A stretch of 64,000 nucleotides of DNA from Chryseobacterium turcicum (GCF_021010565.1 NZ_JAJNAY010000001.1:1-64000); one strand, 5' to 3'; positions 14,881-23,571 are shown, counted from the stretch's first letter. The notes: generated from the letters alone by a model not told the origin. A program made the numbers and translations.

Positions 14881-17004
14881 TTAGCTTTTCCCTCTGCTAT
14901 CTTTGATTTCCTGAATCTTAGTTTCGAAATGTTCTTTTCGGTGAGGATGCTTATTTATCAGTACCTGAAATGCTTTAATCGCTTTAGTGTACAATTTCTG
15001 CTCAATGTATAGAGTCGCCAAAGTTTCAGTCATCAGGTGAGAAATATCGTCTGTCTTTTCTTTCACCACAAAATTCACTTCGTCTTTTAACTGGCTTATT
15101 TTAGGATTGTTTTCTATGAAAGATTCAATCACTTTATTTTTATTCTCTATTTTGACCTTTTCAATATCGTCAGTTCTGTCAATCTTTAACCAGCTTTGCC
15201 AAGTATTGATAAAACCAGGAACATTACTGTCTAAAACAGCTTGAATTTCAGGTTTCGAAGGTTGTTCTTCTACTTTTTCTTCTGGTTGACTCTCCTCTTC
15301 TTTTTTGATTGCTAAACTTGAAATGTCTGCTCCAAAGAACGAAACATTCATCACGGGAGCTTCTTCTTCAGTAGCATTAATGACTTCAGCTTCATTTATA
15401 GTTTCTTCCGAAATACTTTCTGTAACAGTTTCCAATTTTTCTTCTTCTAAAGAAATGTCTTCTGAAACTTCTTTTATTTCTTCTATTTTATCAGCCTGTT
15501 CAGCTTTTAATTCTACTTTTTTGCTAAATGAATCTGGTGTATGTGTTTCAAAACTCATCGGTTTCCAGACAGAATTTTCTTCCTTTATTTCTTCTAAAAC
15601 AGACGTTTCATTTTTGTCTTCAGAAAAATTCTCCTTAGTTTCAGAAATAACTTCAGCATCTTGATTAGCTTTAGCTTCATTTTCAACAGCAGCTTCAACC
15701 ACAAAATCCTGCGTTTCGGCAAAGCTTATTTCTTTCCCAGTTTCTTCTTCTGGCTCTGTTGTTTTCGTTTCAGAATCTTTTTTATTGGCTTTCATCTTTT
15801 TCTCAACTTCTTCAATCAGACGTCTCATTTCGTCTTCATGATTATTGATAGTAGATTTTGGAGCTTCTTCCAAATCCTTTTGTTCGGAAACCGTGGTTTC
15901 TATTTTAACATCAGGTAAAAAAGAGTCTGTTCCATGAAAGCTTAATTCAGATTCGTCATTAATTTTTTCAGCAACATCTTCAGAACTAATTTTATCTTCA
16001 TTAATGATTGTTTCAGGATTTAAAGCTTCTGAAACGTTTTCTAAGTCAATATTTTCTGTAGAAATTTCATTTTCAACAGATTCTTCTTGCAGAATTTCAT
16101 CATCAGCTTTAAAAGATTCTTCTACATCAGAGCTAACCTCAGATTCATCAATGATTTTTTCTTCTGTTTTTTCAGAGTCAATGGTATCTTCATTGACAGT
16201 TATTTCTTGATTTAAATCTTCTGAAATATTTTTCGATTCAATATCTTCCGTAGAAATTTCATTTTCAACAGATTCTTCTTCCAAAACTCCATCTTCAGCT
16301 TTAAAAAATTCTGTTGCATCAGAACTAACTTCAGCTTCATCGCTATTTTTCTCTACAATCACCTCAGAACCGATGGCATTTTCCTGAGGAATGATTTCAG
16401 TATCAGCTTCTGCAGAAAGTACATCATCTTGAGTTTTTTCCTCTTCAGCCACACGTTTAATTGGGAAAGAAGATTTTTGGGTAACAATTACTCCAGACTC
16501 TAGTGTAGATTCCAAATCGATGATTTCCGAATGTTTTTCATCCAGGAAATTTTCTTCACCTTCAAATAAAATTCTATTGCGTTCACCATTCACAACGACA
16601 TGCTTAATTTCAGCTTTCGGACTAGCCAAAGATTCTGAAATTGCTTTATAATCATGTTTCGGGAAGGTTTTTTTCTCTTTTACCCACCAAAAAGGCTCTT
16701 TGGTATTCTTTGTTTTATTTTCAACAATAACCGTAGCTTCTTTTTCTACCGTTTCAGTTTTTGTCGGTAAGATTTTTCCGTTAATCAACTGATACAGAAT
16801 TTTCTTATCGGTGGTATAAGCTGCCGTTGTAGACAGCTCTTTCTGATAATTTTCTTTATCAAAAAGATGAACACCATACAAATGCAAAGCACGAATGTTT
16901 TGAATATAAGGGAAAGAATTTATTTCTTCTTTCAAAAGATGTAAATCTTCTGACTGTATATTTTTCGGGTTTTTTAATAATTCTAAAACTCTAGTATTCA
17001 TCAT
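14881..17004 (-). CDS. Glu-rich, internally repeated protein with C-terminal TPR-like part
   Basis: 707 aa. Residues 1-90 form an ordered N-terminal region (VLELLKNPKNIQSEDLHLLKEEINSFPYIQNIRALHLYG). Residues about 160-560 are very acidic, low-complexity and probably disordered, with tandem copies of EESVENEISTE(D/N)I...SEDLN-type units about 70 residues long. The last 150 residues are helical, with a TPR-like motif (LATLYIEQKLYTKAIKAFQVLINKHP). No signal peptide, so presumably cytoplasmic or inner-membrane-associated. It follows the LptE-like gene by 1 bp and is surely co-transcribed with it. Role unknown. Confidence 0.7.
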   Translation of the reverse strand: MMNTRVLELLKNPKNIQSEDLHLLKEEINSFPYIQNIRALHLYGVHLFDKENYQKELSTTAAYTTDKKILYQLINGKILPTKTETVEKEATVIVENKTKNTKEPFWWVKEKKTFPKHDYKAISESLASPKAEIKHVVVNGERNRILFEGEENFLDEKHSEIIDLESTLESGVIVTQKSSFPIKRVAEEEKTQDDVLSAEADTEIIPQENAIGSEVIVEKNSDEAEVSSDATEFFKAEDGVLEEESVENEISTEDIESKNISEDLNQEITVNEDTIDSEKTEEKIIDESEVSSDVEESFKADDEILQEESVENEISTENIDLENVSEALNPETIINEDKISSEDVAEKINDESELSFHGTDSFLPDVKIETTVSEQKDLEEAPKSTINNHEDEMRRLIEEVEKKMKANKKDSETKTTEPEEETGKEISFAETQDFVVEAAVENEAKANQDAEVISETKENFSEDKNETSVLEEIKEENSVWKPMSFETHTPDSFSKKVELKAEQADKIEEIKEVSEDISLEEEKLETVTESISEETINEAEVINATEEEAPVMNVSFFGADISSLAIKKEEESQPEEKVEEQPSKPEIQAVLDSNVPGFINTWQSWLKIDRTDDIEKVKIENKNKVIESFIENNPKISQLKDEVNFVVKEKTDDISHLMTETLATLYIEQKLYTKAIKAFQVLINKHPHRKEHFETKIQEIKDSRGKS

Positions 17005-17005
17005 A

Positions 17006-17530
17006 TTACCAGTTCGCTACAATGTCGTTATATATTTTATTGATAATTCTATCTGTAGCCAATTTTACCTGAGAAGTTTCAATATCATTTTGAGAAAGAC
17101 TGCTATTGAACACTGCTTCATCAGAAAAGTTTTTCTCAAAACTCAATTCTGGATGCAGTTTATTTTCATAACGAACCTTCACCGTGATTGTCAGTTTATT
17201 TTGCGATTCCTGAATCGTTCCGCCACCACTAGTCGGCTGCGTAGTAGAGCTTATGGTAGTTGGAGTGATTGAATAATCTGTAATCTCACCTTCAATCAAA
17301 ATATCTGGGTTTTGCTTGGTTCCTTTTAAAGTGGTACGCTGCAAAAACCTGTTTTGCATATCCGTAGAAAACTGCTGCGACAAGGTAGGATTTACCAGCG
17401 CTGCATTATTGGGAAACTCATTAATCTGTACCGTTTTTTCGTCTGTAAGAGACGAACCGTTAAAGGAATAACAAGAATTTAAAAACCCTACAGATATGAT
17501 TAAAAGGATAAGATTTTTCAACTGATTCAT
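17006..17530 (-). CDS. lptE: LptE-like LPS-assembly lipoprotein
   Basis: 174 aa lipoprotein with signal peptide and lipobox (VGFLNSC-Y). The core YSFNGSSL...VQINEFPNNAALVNPTLSQQFSTDMQNRFLQRT pattern is that of the Bacteroidota LptE family, which plugs the LptD barrel that inserts lipopolysaccharide into the outer leaflet. Neighbours (sigma-54 activator, membrane protein, Glu-rich TPR protein) form a tight minus-strand block with gaps of 1-17 bp. Gene symbol by family resemblance; LptD is not in the window. Confidence 0.72.
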   Translation of the reverse strand: MNQLKNLILLIISVGFLNSCYSFNGSSLTDEKTVQINEFPNNAALVNPTLSQQFSTDMQNRFLQRTTLKGTKQNPDILIEGEITDYSITPTTISSTTQPTSGGGTIQESQNKLTITVKVRYENKLHPELSFEKNFSDEAVFNSSLSQNDIETSQVKLATDRIINKIYNDIVANW

Positions 17531-17544
17531 TTTTTTAAATAATT

Positions 17545-18252
17545 TTAATATTTTTCTGTACTACCAATTTCGGTAATTTCGTCGTATTCAATTTGTTGAA
17601 TGGCATCTTCAAATGCAAAATAATTAGCAGCATAGGCAAAAGGAAGAGTTACTAAAAGCCCGATTCCACAAGCCAAAACACCTATTTGTGCTAAAATACT
17701 TACTACTAATGAGAAAAGGAAAATATTTAAAAGGTTTCCTTTCGTCATCACTTTAGAAATATTCCAAGCTGTTTTGATATCTGTAATTCCTTTAAAGCTA
17801 ATTAAAGGCATAATATAAAATCCTTTTAATACAAAATAGTAAATGGCAACGAACATTACAAACATATATGGAAACATCAAAATTGCAAAAAGAGGGCTTG
17901 CTTCTCCATTTGCATCCGCCGTTACTGCAGCGATTCCTCCAAAAACAATAAAAGGGATATACAAAACCATTACACCTCCGATAATAATCAATTGCAAAAT
18001 AAAATAAGGCATAAAATCCTTAAAATCAAAAATTTCGCCTACGCTTGGGTTTTGATTGTTTTTTACTTTGCGTAGGTATTTATAGAAATTCCCCATTGCT
18101 AAAGCTCCACAAAGTGGAATAAATGTCATTAGAAAGGTTACTAAAAAGCCTACGAATACACTTCCAAAATCTTTCTTTAAAAGTTCAAAGCCCTTGTTGA
18201 TATACTCACCAAATTTAAAATTGATGGGTTTGGGTGTTAAATTTACATTCAT
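17545..18252 (-). CDS. Polytopic inner-membrane protein, unrecognised
   Basis: 235 aa with five to six hydrophobic segments (SVFVGFLVTFLMTFIPLCGAL, YFILQLIIIGGVMVLYIPFIVF, FAILMFPYMFVMFVAIYYFVL, LLNIFLFSLVVSILAQIGVLACGIGLLVTLPFAY) and an acidic cytosolic tail. The general shape resembles DUF975/DUF4013-type membrane proteins; I cannot name it securely. Placed between lptE and the sigma-54 activator in the same transcription block, 14 and 17 bp from its neighbours. Confidence 0.6.
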   Translation of the reverse strand: MNVNLTPKPINFKFGEYINKGFELLKKDFGSVFVGFLVTFLMTFIPLCGALAMGNFYKYLRKVKNNQNPSVGEIFDFKDFMPYFILQLIIIGGVMVLYIPFIVFGGIAAVTADANGEASPLFAILMFPYMFVMFVAIYYFVLKGFYIMPLISFKGITDIKTAWNISKVMTKGNLLNIFLFSLVVSILAQIGVLACGIGLLVTLPFAYAANYFAFEDAIQQIEYDEITEIGSTEKY

Positions 18253-18269
18253 GATTAATGTGTTATGAT

Positions 18270-19562
18270 TTATTCTTCTAAGTTATATTGTTTTATTTTC
18301 CTGTAAAGTGTTCTTTGTGAAATCCCCAATTCATCTGCCGCTCTGTTTCTTCTTCCGTTATGTTTTTCTAAAGCTTTCACGATTAAATCTTTTTCATTAT
18401 TCTGAAGAGATAAAGATTCGGGTCTGTTTTCTTCCACTTCAATATCTTCAAAATCTTCGTAAGTATCTTCAGAATTTGAGACAATTGTCGGGTTCTGAAC
18501 ACTTTGATTATTGGCGTTGTTATTTTCAAAATACAACAACGAATTGGCATTGGCAGCCTGCTGAGGTTCAGGTGTATAAATTCGGCTTATCAAATTTTTC
18601 TCCTGGTTGCTGAGGTCTGCAGTTCCTCTATTCTTTATGAGTTCCGAAGTTAAGGATTTTAAATCATTAATATCATTTCGCATATCGAAGAGAATTTTAT
18701 ACATAATCTCTCTTTCGTTGCCAAAATCGGTCTGCTTTTGTGAGTTCGGTTGATTCACCACCATTGGCAAATGCGCATCCATCGGAATATATTCTGCTAA
18801 TTTTGCTACCGTAATATTTCTTTCGCGCTCCACAACCGTCATTTGCTCCACAAGGTTTCTCAACTGACGTACATTTCCAGGAAAAGAATAATTTTCGATG
18901 TAATGAACAGCACTTGGGTCTAATTCCAGTTCGGGCATTCTGTATTTTTCGGCAAAATCAATGGCAAATTTTCTGAAAAGCAGATGAATATCGCCTTTTC
19001 TTTCTCTTAAAGCCGGCATATCAATTTGCACGGTGTTTAGACGGTAGTACAAATCTTCACGGAATCTTCCGTCATGAATTGCCTTCATCATATTCACGTT
19101 GGTTGCCGCAACAATTCTTACATTGGTTTTCTGTACTTGTGAAGAACCTACTTTCATAAATTCACCACTTTCTAAAACTCTCAAAAGACGAACCTGTGTT
19201 TGAACAGGCAACTCTCCTACCTCATCCAGGAAAATTGTTCCACCATCGGCCACTTCAAAATATCCTTTTCTGGTTGCTGTAGCTCCTGTAAAAGACCCTT
19301 TTTCGTGCCCAAAAAGTTCGGAATCTATCGTTCCTTCCGGAATTGCACCACAGTTTACGACAATATAAGGCTGATGTTTTCTTTTAGATTCTGAATGAAT
19401 AATTTTGGGAATAAATTCTTTTCCCACACCACTTTCTCCAATTACAAGAACTGAAATATCTGTAGGTGCTACTTGAATTGATTTTTCTAACGCACGATTT
19501 AAAGCCGGAAAATTTCCGATGATACCGAAGCGGTTTTTTATATTTTGAAGCTCGTTGCTCAT
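18270..19562 (-). CDS. Sigma-54-dependent transcriptional activator (no receiver domain)
   Basis: 430 aa. The AAA+ domain begins near residue 10: Walker A GESGVGKE, the loop GSFTGA (variant of GAFTGA that contacts sigma-54), Walker B GTIFLDEVGEL and arginine-finger region RFREDLYYRLN. A Ser/Asn/Gln-rich linker (about 265-385) follows, and a Fis-type helix-turn-helix at the C-terminus (NGRRNRAADELGISQRTLYRKI). There is no N-terminal receiver or sensor, so activity is probably set by expression or a partner. First gene of the block running through lptE; this gene order is common in flavobacteria near miaB. Confidence 0.88.
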   Translation of the reverse strand: MSNELQNIKNRFGIIGNFPALNRALEKSIQVAPTDISVLVIGESGVGKEFIPKIIHSESKRKHQPYIVVNCGAIPEGTIDSELFGHEKGSFTGATATRKGYFEVADGGTIFLDEVGELPVQTQVRLLRVLESGEFMKVGSSQVQKTNVRIVAATNVNMMKAIHDGRFREDLYYRLNTVQIDMPALRERKGDIHLLFRKFAIDFAEKYRMPELELDPSAVHYIENYSFPGNVRQLRNLVEQMTVVERERNITVAKLAEYIPMDAHLPMVVNQPNSQKQTDFGNEREIMYKILFDMRNDINDLKSLTSELIKNRGTADLSNQEKNLISRIYTPEPQQAANANSLLYFENNNANNQSVQNPTIVSNSEDTYEDFEDIEVEENRPESLSLQNNEKDLIVKALEKHNGRRNRAADELGISQRTLYRKIKQYNLEE

Positions 19563-19644
19563 AAGTAAAATTTAGATTTTGATTAAATTTCGTCTACATT
19601 CTAATGTAGAAACGATTGATTAGTTGAAATACATTGATTAAATT

Positions 19645-20076
19645 TTAAATAATCGTATCCAAATAATCTTTGTTTCTAATCTTTGAAACCTTACTTTTAA
19701 AATATAAAATCTCAGCAAAAGAATTCTCTTTGCTATTTTTTAAAAAATTAATTAAATCTTGATGGTGTTTTTCTTTTTCTGAAAACCCATTGATAGCCTT
19801 TTGATAAGAACTGCTTTGTTTGGTTTTGTACAAACTGTTCCCTAAAACGTCTTCTGCATTTTTCTTATCACTAATGGCAAATTTGCGTTTCGAATTTTTA
19901 TTTAAACCTATTTTTTCTAACGCTTTACCATCTTTAGCATTTAAAAATTGATTATAAATTTCGTACAACTGTTTGCAATCTTCACTTCTAATCGTTCCGT
20001 TGCTTACCTGTGCCGAAATATTACTGCAGATAATTACCAACAATACACTTAGGCAATACTTATGAAGTTTTTCCAT
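19645..20076 (-). CDS. Secreted small protein, unrecognised
   Basis: 143 aa with signal peptide (KYCLSVLLVIICSNISAQ). The mature part is charged and Lys-rich, with no known motif. Its start overlaps the 3' end of the truncated DUF1016 gene by 17 bp, so the two may be translationally coupled; the overlap may instead reflect truncation of the upstream gene. Function unknown. Confidence 0.55.
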   Translation of the reverse strand: MEKLHKYCLSVLLVIICSNISAQVSNGTIRSEDCKQLYEIYNQFLNAKDGKALEKIGLNKNSKRKFAISDKKNAEDVLGNSLYKTKQSSSYQKAINGFSEKEKHHQDLINFLKNSKENSFAEILYFKSKVSKIRNKDYLDTII

Positions 20077-20641
20077 TGTCTGAGTTTAAAATGTTAATAA
20101 AATCTTTTATAAAATAATTAGGATATTGTCTTTGCAATTCTCTTAAGCTCCAGTTGTTTTTAAAACTTTCAATTTCGTAGAATTTTCTTTCGTTAACATC
20201 TTTGATTCGCATTAATTTTAAATAGTGCGACCATGAAAGATTGAATTTCGCAGACACTGTCTGTGGAATTTTAAAAATATTAGATACTGTCTGTAAATTC
20301 TGAGATTCCGTAGACAGTATTGACGAAATTTGATTTTGGGAATTCACAGACAGTGTCTGTGAAATTGAATACGATAGATAAAACTGCTTCATTTGCTGTA
20401 AATTAGAAGCCGAAAATCCCTTCCCAAACCTTTCCGTAAGATGCAAAGACAAATCTTTAAGAAGTGCTTTCCCGTATTCTGCGCGGTTTTCTCCGTTTTG
20501 CTCGTCTTCTACAATCATTCTTCCAATCTCGAAATAGGTAAGAACCATTGTTTGATTTACAGCTACAACAACACTTTTTCTGGCATTTTCTAATAATGCA
20601 GAAATGGTATGTAAGAGTTGTGTATTTTGTAAATCTTTCAT
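20060..20641 (-). CDS. DUF1016/YhcG-type protein, N-terminal domain only
   Basis: About 194 codons from ATG 20639-20641. The N-terminal domain of DUF1016 (YhcG) proteins is clear: LLENARKSVVVAVNQTMVLTYFEIGRMI, GKALLKDLSLHLTERFGKGFSASNLQQMKQFY and the late FNLSWSHYLKLMRIKDVNERKFYEIES...NWSLRELQRQ. Full members continue with a PD-(D/E)XK nuclease-like C-terminal domain, which is absent: after LRELQRQ come YPNYFIKDF and a stop. The protein is thus a stub, either decayed or a solo DNA-binding form. Four short palindromic repeats lie within the coding sequence (20251-20362). The upstream frame extension lies in a repeat-like element and was not used. Confidence 0.7.
   Translation of the reverse strand: MKDLQNTQLLHTISALLENARKSVVVAVNQTMVLTYFEIGRMIVEDEQNGENRAEYGKALLKDLSLHLTERFGKGFSASNLQQMKQFYLSYSISQTLSVNSQNQISSILSTESQNLQTVSNIFKIPQTVSAKFNLSWSHYLKLMRIKDVNERKFYEIESFKNNWSLRELQRQYPNYFIKDFINILNSDNGKTS
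20251..20362. repeat. Four dispersed palindromic words inside the DUF1016 gene
   Basis: CAGACACTGTCTGTGGAATT (20251-20270), GATACTGTCTGTAAATTC (20283-20300), TAGACAGTATTGACGAAATT (20311-20330) and CACAGACAGTGTCTGTGAAA (20345-20364). Cores are ACAGTGT/ACACTGT palindromes, each followed by AAATT or AATT. In protein they give the Ser/Gln-rich stretch ISQTLSVNSQNQISS...LQTVSN...PQTVS. Confidence 0.65.
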
Positions 20642-20671
20642 TTTGATTAAAAAATCTTGTTTTGAAGCCTT

Positions 20672-20760
20672 AGTTCGCAGCCCGACCTGAGTGGAGCTCT
20701 TTTTGTGAGGAGGAACGACGAGCAAAAAAGCGGGAACGGAGGGCGGATAAAGCTGCCATA
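20672..20760. repeat. GC-rich structured element upstream of the DUF1016 gene
   Basis: About 85 bp markedly richer in G+C than its surroundings, bounded by GCAGC (20677) and GCTGC (20752), with internal CCCG/CGGG and GCTC...GAGC complementarity. It looks like a dispersed, folded element of the kind repeated in Chryseobacterium genomes; that is recollection. Only one copy is in the window. Confidence 0.4.
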
Positions 20761-20766
20761 AAAAAA

Positions 20767-22206
20767 TTAATTTTTCACAGTTTCCCCTAAAAGTGTGCCC
20801 TGTGTGTTGTTGAAAACAAAAACGTTTACAATGTCACCCATTTTCTGACCTTCCTGCATATCGAATACGCAAACAGCATTCTGAGAATTTCTTCCCTTCC
20901 ACTGGTTTTTATTTTTTCTGGAAATTCCTTCAATTAAAACTTCGTGTACTCTACCCACGTAACCTTCCATTCTTTTTCTTGAAAGTTCACCTTGCAAAGC
21001 AATAACTTCTGCCAAACGTCTTTGTTTAACGTCTGCAGGAATATTGTCTTCCATCTTTTTATGAGCTGGAGTTCCCGGTCTTTCAGAATAAGAGAACATA
21101 TAGCCGTAGTCGAATTCAACTTCTCTCATTAAACTCAAAGTATCTTGATGGTCTTCTTCAGTCTCGTTGCAGAAACCGATAATCATATCTTGTGAAAAAG
21201 AAATATCCGGAACGATTTCTTTCGCTTTTCTAATAAGCTCTAAATATTCTTCACGGGTATGTTGTCTGTTCATCGCTTCAAGCATTTTATTGCTTCCACT
21301 TTGAACAGGAAGGTGTACGTAATTACAAATATTATCGTGCTTTGCAATCATTCTGAACACATCTAAACTCATATCCTGAGGATTGGATGTTGAGAATCTG
21401 ATTCTCATTTCAGGAATTGCTTTAGCTACTAAATCAAGCAATTGCACAAAACTTACCGCGGTTGCTTTCTGCATTTCTGAAGCTTTAGCAAAATCTTTTT
21501 TAGGACCGCCACCATACCAAAGGTAAGAATCTACGTTTTGTCCTAAAAGGGTAATTTCTTTATAACCGCTTTCCCAAAGATTTTTACATTCATCTAAAAT
21601 AGAGTGTGGATCGCGGCTTCTTTCACGACCTCTCGTAAATGGAACCACGCAAAAAGTACACATATTATCGCAACCTCTCGTAATGGTAACGAAAGCCGTC
21701 ACCCCGTTTCCGCCTAAACGAACCGGGTTGATGTCTGCATAGGTTTCTTCTTTTGAAAGAATTACGTTAATTGCATCTCTTCCGTCTTCGGTTTCTTTTA
21801 AAAGATTTGGTAAATCTCTGTATGCATCGGGACCAACAACAAGGTCAACCAGCTGTTCTTCTTCTAAAAATTTGGTTTTCAAACGCTCAGCCATACAACC
21901 TAAAACTCCCACGGTCATGCTTGGGCGTTCTTTCTTCAGGTTTTTGAACTGCGCTAAACGCATTCTTACGGTTTGCTCAGCTTTTTCACGAATTGAGCAT
22001 GTATTAAGAAGAATCAAATCGGCTTCTTCAACCTTTAATGTTGTATTATAGCCTTGCTCGTTAAGAATTGACGCAACAATTTCAGAATCAGAAAAATTCA
22101 TCTGACAGCCGTAGCTTTCCAAGAATAATTTCTTAGAGTTGCCATCTTTTTCTGCAATTGCAAAAGCTTCGCCCTGTTTTGTTTCGTCTATATATTTTTC
22201 CTGCAC
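20767..22206 (-). CDS. miaB: tRNA-2-methylthio-N6-dimethylallyladenosine synthase MiaB
   Basis: Radical SAM methylthiotransferase that modifies A37 of tRNAs reading UNN codons. UPF0004 domain with three Cys (ESYGCQMNFSD, NTCSIREKAE, GCMAERL), the radical SAM cluster motif RGCDNMCTFCVVPFTRGRERSR, and a C-terminal TRAM domain (YVGRVHEVLIEG...VNVFVFNNTQGTLLG). The frame is open to 22275, but the extra 23 codons lie in a 17-bp-arm hairpin (22232-22283) and are Ser/Gln-rich. The GTG at 22204-22206 gives MQEKYIDETKQGEAFA, the N-terminus seen in relatives, so it is the better start. Confidence 0.92.
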   Translation of the reverse strand: MQEKYIDETKQGEAFAIAEKDGNSKKLFLESYGCQMNFSDSEIVASILNEQGYNTTLKVEEADLILLNTCSIREKAEQTVRMRLAQFKNLKKERPSMTVGVLGCMAERLKTKFLEEEQLVDLVVGPDAYRDLPNLLKETEDGRDAINVILSKEETYADINPVRLGGNGVTAFVTITRGCDNMCTFCVVPFTRGRERSRDPHSILDECKNLWESGYKEITLLGQNVDSYLWYGGGPKKDFAKASEMQKATAVSFVQLLDLVAKAIPEMRIRFSTSNPQDMSLDVFRMIAKHDNICNYVHLPVQSGSNKMLEAMNRQHTREEYLELIRKAKEIVPDISFSQDMIIGFCNETEEDHQDTLSLMREVEFDYGYMFSYSERPGTPAHKKMEDNIPADVKQRRLAEVIALQGELSRKRMEGYVGRVHEVLIEGISRKNKNQWKGRNSQNAVCVFDMQEGQKMGDIVNVFVFNNTQGTLLGETVKN

Positions 22207-22231
22207 GGTATCTAAAATTTGAGATTTGATG

Positions 22232-22283
22232 TTTGATGTTTGAGATTTAAACTGCTGTGCAATTTCAAATCTCAAACATCAAA
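22232..22283. repeat. Long hairpin at the miaB 5' end
   Basis: Arms TTTGATGTTTGAGATTT (22232-22248) and AAATCTCAAACATCAAA (22267-22283) are perfectly complementary over 17 bp with an 18-nt loop. The left arm itself repeats TTTGATG. In the minus direction it stands just before the miaB start. Confidence 0.75.
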
Positions 22284-22337
22284 TTTCGAATCAATTGAGT
22301 TTGCAAAGATACAAAATCTTATGCCAGAATGGCAGAA

Positions 22338-23066
22338 CTATTTTTTCTGAAAATAAGCAGAAAACTTTCCCGGAAAAGCTACTCTTTGTTTAATGGGAAT
22401 ATCAGAATAGTAAGCCGGTTTCCATTTCTTTTTAAGACCACTTAAGGCTTTTTTAAAATCAATAGCAAATGCTTCATTATTTACATCGGGATAAATTCTA
22501 GCATTTACAATATCTCCTTCTCTACTGATGTAAAACTCTAGATTAATATCATCACTCAAATTATATTTTCTAAAAAGAAACTTAAAATTGCCTACAAAAT
22601 CGCTATCAAAAGCTACATATCCACCTGGATATTGTGCTGGAGTAACATTTTTGTAGGGATTATACCCAGTTTTATAACCGCTAATTAAATCTTTCGGATA
22701 AATAATAAACTCCGTTACGGCTCCTAGTTGATTTCCTTTTACTTCTGCAGGCTTCCAATTTTTAAGGTTTTTCAGCAAATCCATTGAAATATCATAAGCA
22801 CATTTGTTTTTAGAAATATAATCTGCATCAATATCTTGAACCAATTTCACCGTTTTATCTTGCATGACAATGATTCTCGGCTGATAAATCTCTTTAGCAT
22901 CACATTCTGGAACTTTATTTTTAATTAAATATTCATTAATTTCTTTATAAAACTGTACAACTCCACCCTCATAAAAGCGTTGACCTTTAGGATATTCGTC
23001 TAAAAACTGAGCCTTGAGCAAAACTGTATTTAAAAGGAATAGAAGAACATAAAATTTATATCTCAT
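22338..23066 (-). CDS. Secreted TonB_C-like protein (two-part)
   Basis: About 242 aa from the Met giving MRYKFYVLLFLLNTVLLKAQ, a good signal peptide; the upstream in-frame Met lies inside a terminator hairpin and was rejected. The protein has two related parts. Each has a PGG or PKG-like entry followed by a strand-rich segment and a KNWKPA / KKKWKPAYY motif (residues about 113 and 222), characteristic of TonB_C-like periplasmic proteins. Probably periplasmic; partner unknown. The two genes upstream encode single-domain relatives, and a terminator separates this gene from them. Confidence 0.68.
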   Translation of the reverse strand: MRYKFYVLLFLLNTVLLKAQFLDEYPKGQRFYEGGVVQFYKEINEYLIKNKVPECDAKEIYQPRIIVMQDKTVKLVQDIDADYISKNKCAYDISMDLLKNLKNWKPAEVKGNQLGAVTEFIIYPKDLISGYKTGYNPYKNVTPAQYPGGYVAFDSDFVGNFKFLFRKYNLSDDINLEFYISREGDIVNARIYPDVNNEAFAIDFKKALSGLKKKWKPAYYSDIPIKQRVAFPGKFSAYFQKK

Positions 23067-23088
23067 CTCAAAAAATTTAATAAAAAAA

Positions 23089-23109
23089 GTCATTACAAAA
23101 TGTAATGAC
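23089..23109 (-). terminator. Intrinsic terminator
   Basis: GTCATTACA / TGTAATGAC perfect stem with a 3-nt loop, followed on the minus strand by seven T. Ends the 23155-24054 gene pair. Confidence 0.85.
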
Positions 23110-23154
23110 TAAAGTAAATGAATTAATTCATTTATTGGTGTATTTTAATAACAA

Positions 23155-23568
23155 TTAATCTCCGAGATCAAAATGATCTGAAGTGAAATTTATTTTAATA
23201 ACTTTTTTTGAAACAACTGGTTTTCCATCCTGCATTGCAGGTTTCCATTTTTTCTTAACTCTTTTAATCGCGAAATTCATATCATCGATAAATAATTCGC
23301 TATCTTTTACTTTAGGTAAAACTTTAAGATTATCGACCTTCCCATCTGTAGTGATGTCGAAAAGAAAAGTAAATTGACCATTCACAGCATATTTTCTCAA
23401 ATCAATATAGCCATGAATCATTTTTAAAAATTCTTTAGTAAAAACCTCGTCTCCTCCAGGAAATTCGGCTTTTTCTGTTCTGCTCAGATTCTCAGATTCA
23501 AATTTAGATTCCTGAGCAAAGCTTTTAAATCCTATTAACAAAAATAAGACAAGAAAATATTTATTCAT
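23155..23568 (-). CDS. Secreted TonB_C-like protein
   Basis: 137 aa. The first in-frame codon is TTG; the ATG at 23566-23568 is the likely start (MNKYFLVLFLLIGFKSFAQ, signal peptide). The mature part has FPGGDEVFTKEFLKMIHGY, then a strand FTFLFDITTDGKVDNLKVLP and KKKWKPAMQDGKPVVSK, the typical TonB_C-like end. The start codon nearly overlaps the stop of the preceding gene (23572), implying translational coupling. Likely periplasmic. Confidence 0.7.
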   Translation of the reverse strand: MNKYFLVLFLLIGFKSFAQESKFESENLSRTEKAEFPGGDEVFTKEFLKMIHGYIDLRKYAVNGQFTFLFDITTDGKVDNLKVLPKVKDSELFIDDMNFAIKRVKKKWKPAMQDGKPVVSKKVIKINFTSDHFDLGD

Positions 23569-23571
23569 CAA

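Noticed and set aside
15305..16210. Plus-strand ORFs opposite the Glu-rich gene
   Set aside because: They are Ser/Phe-rich antisense shadows of Glu/Lys/Thr-rich codons, with no start signal or homology pattern.
20642..20725. N-terminal extension of the DUF1016 protein
   Set aside because: It runs through a GC-rich structured element and does not look like the family; Met at 20641 gives the normal start.
22207..22275. N-terminal extension of MiaB
   Set aside because: The 23 extra codons are encoded by a hairpin arm and Ser/Gln-rich; GTG 22204-22206 gives the family's normal start.
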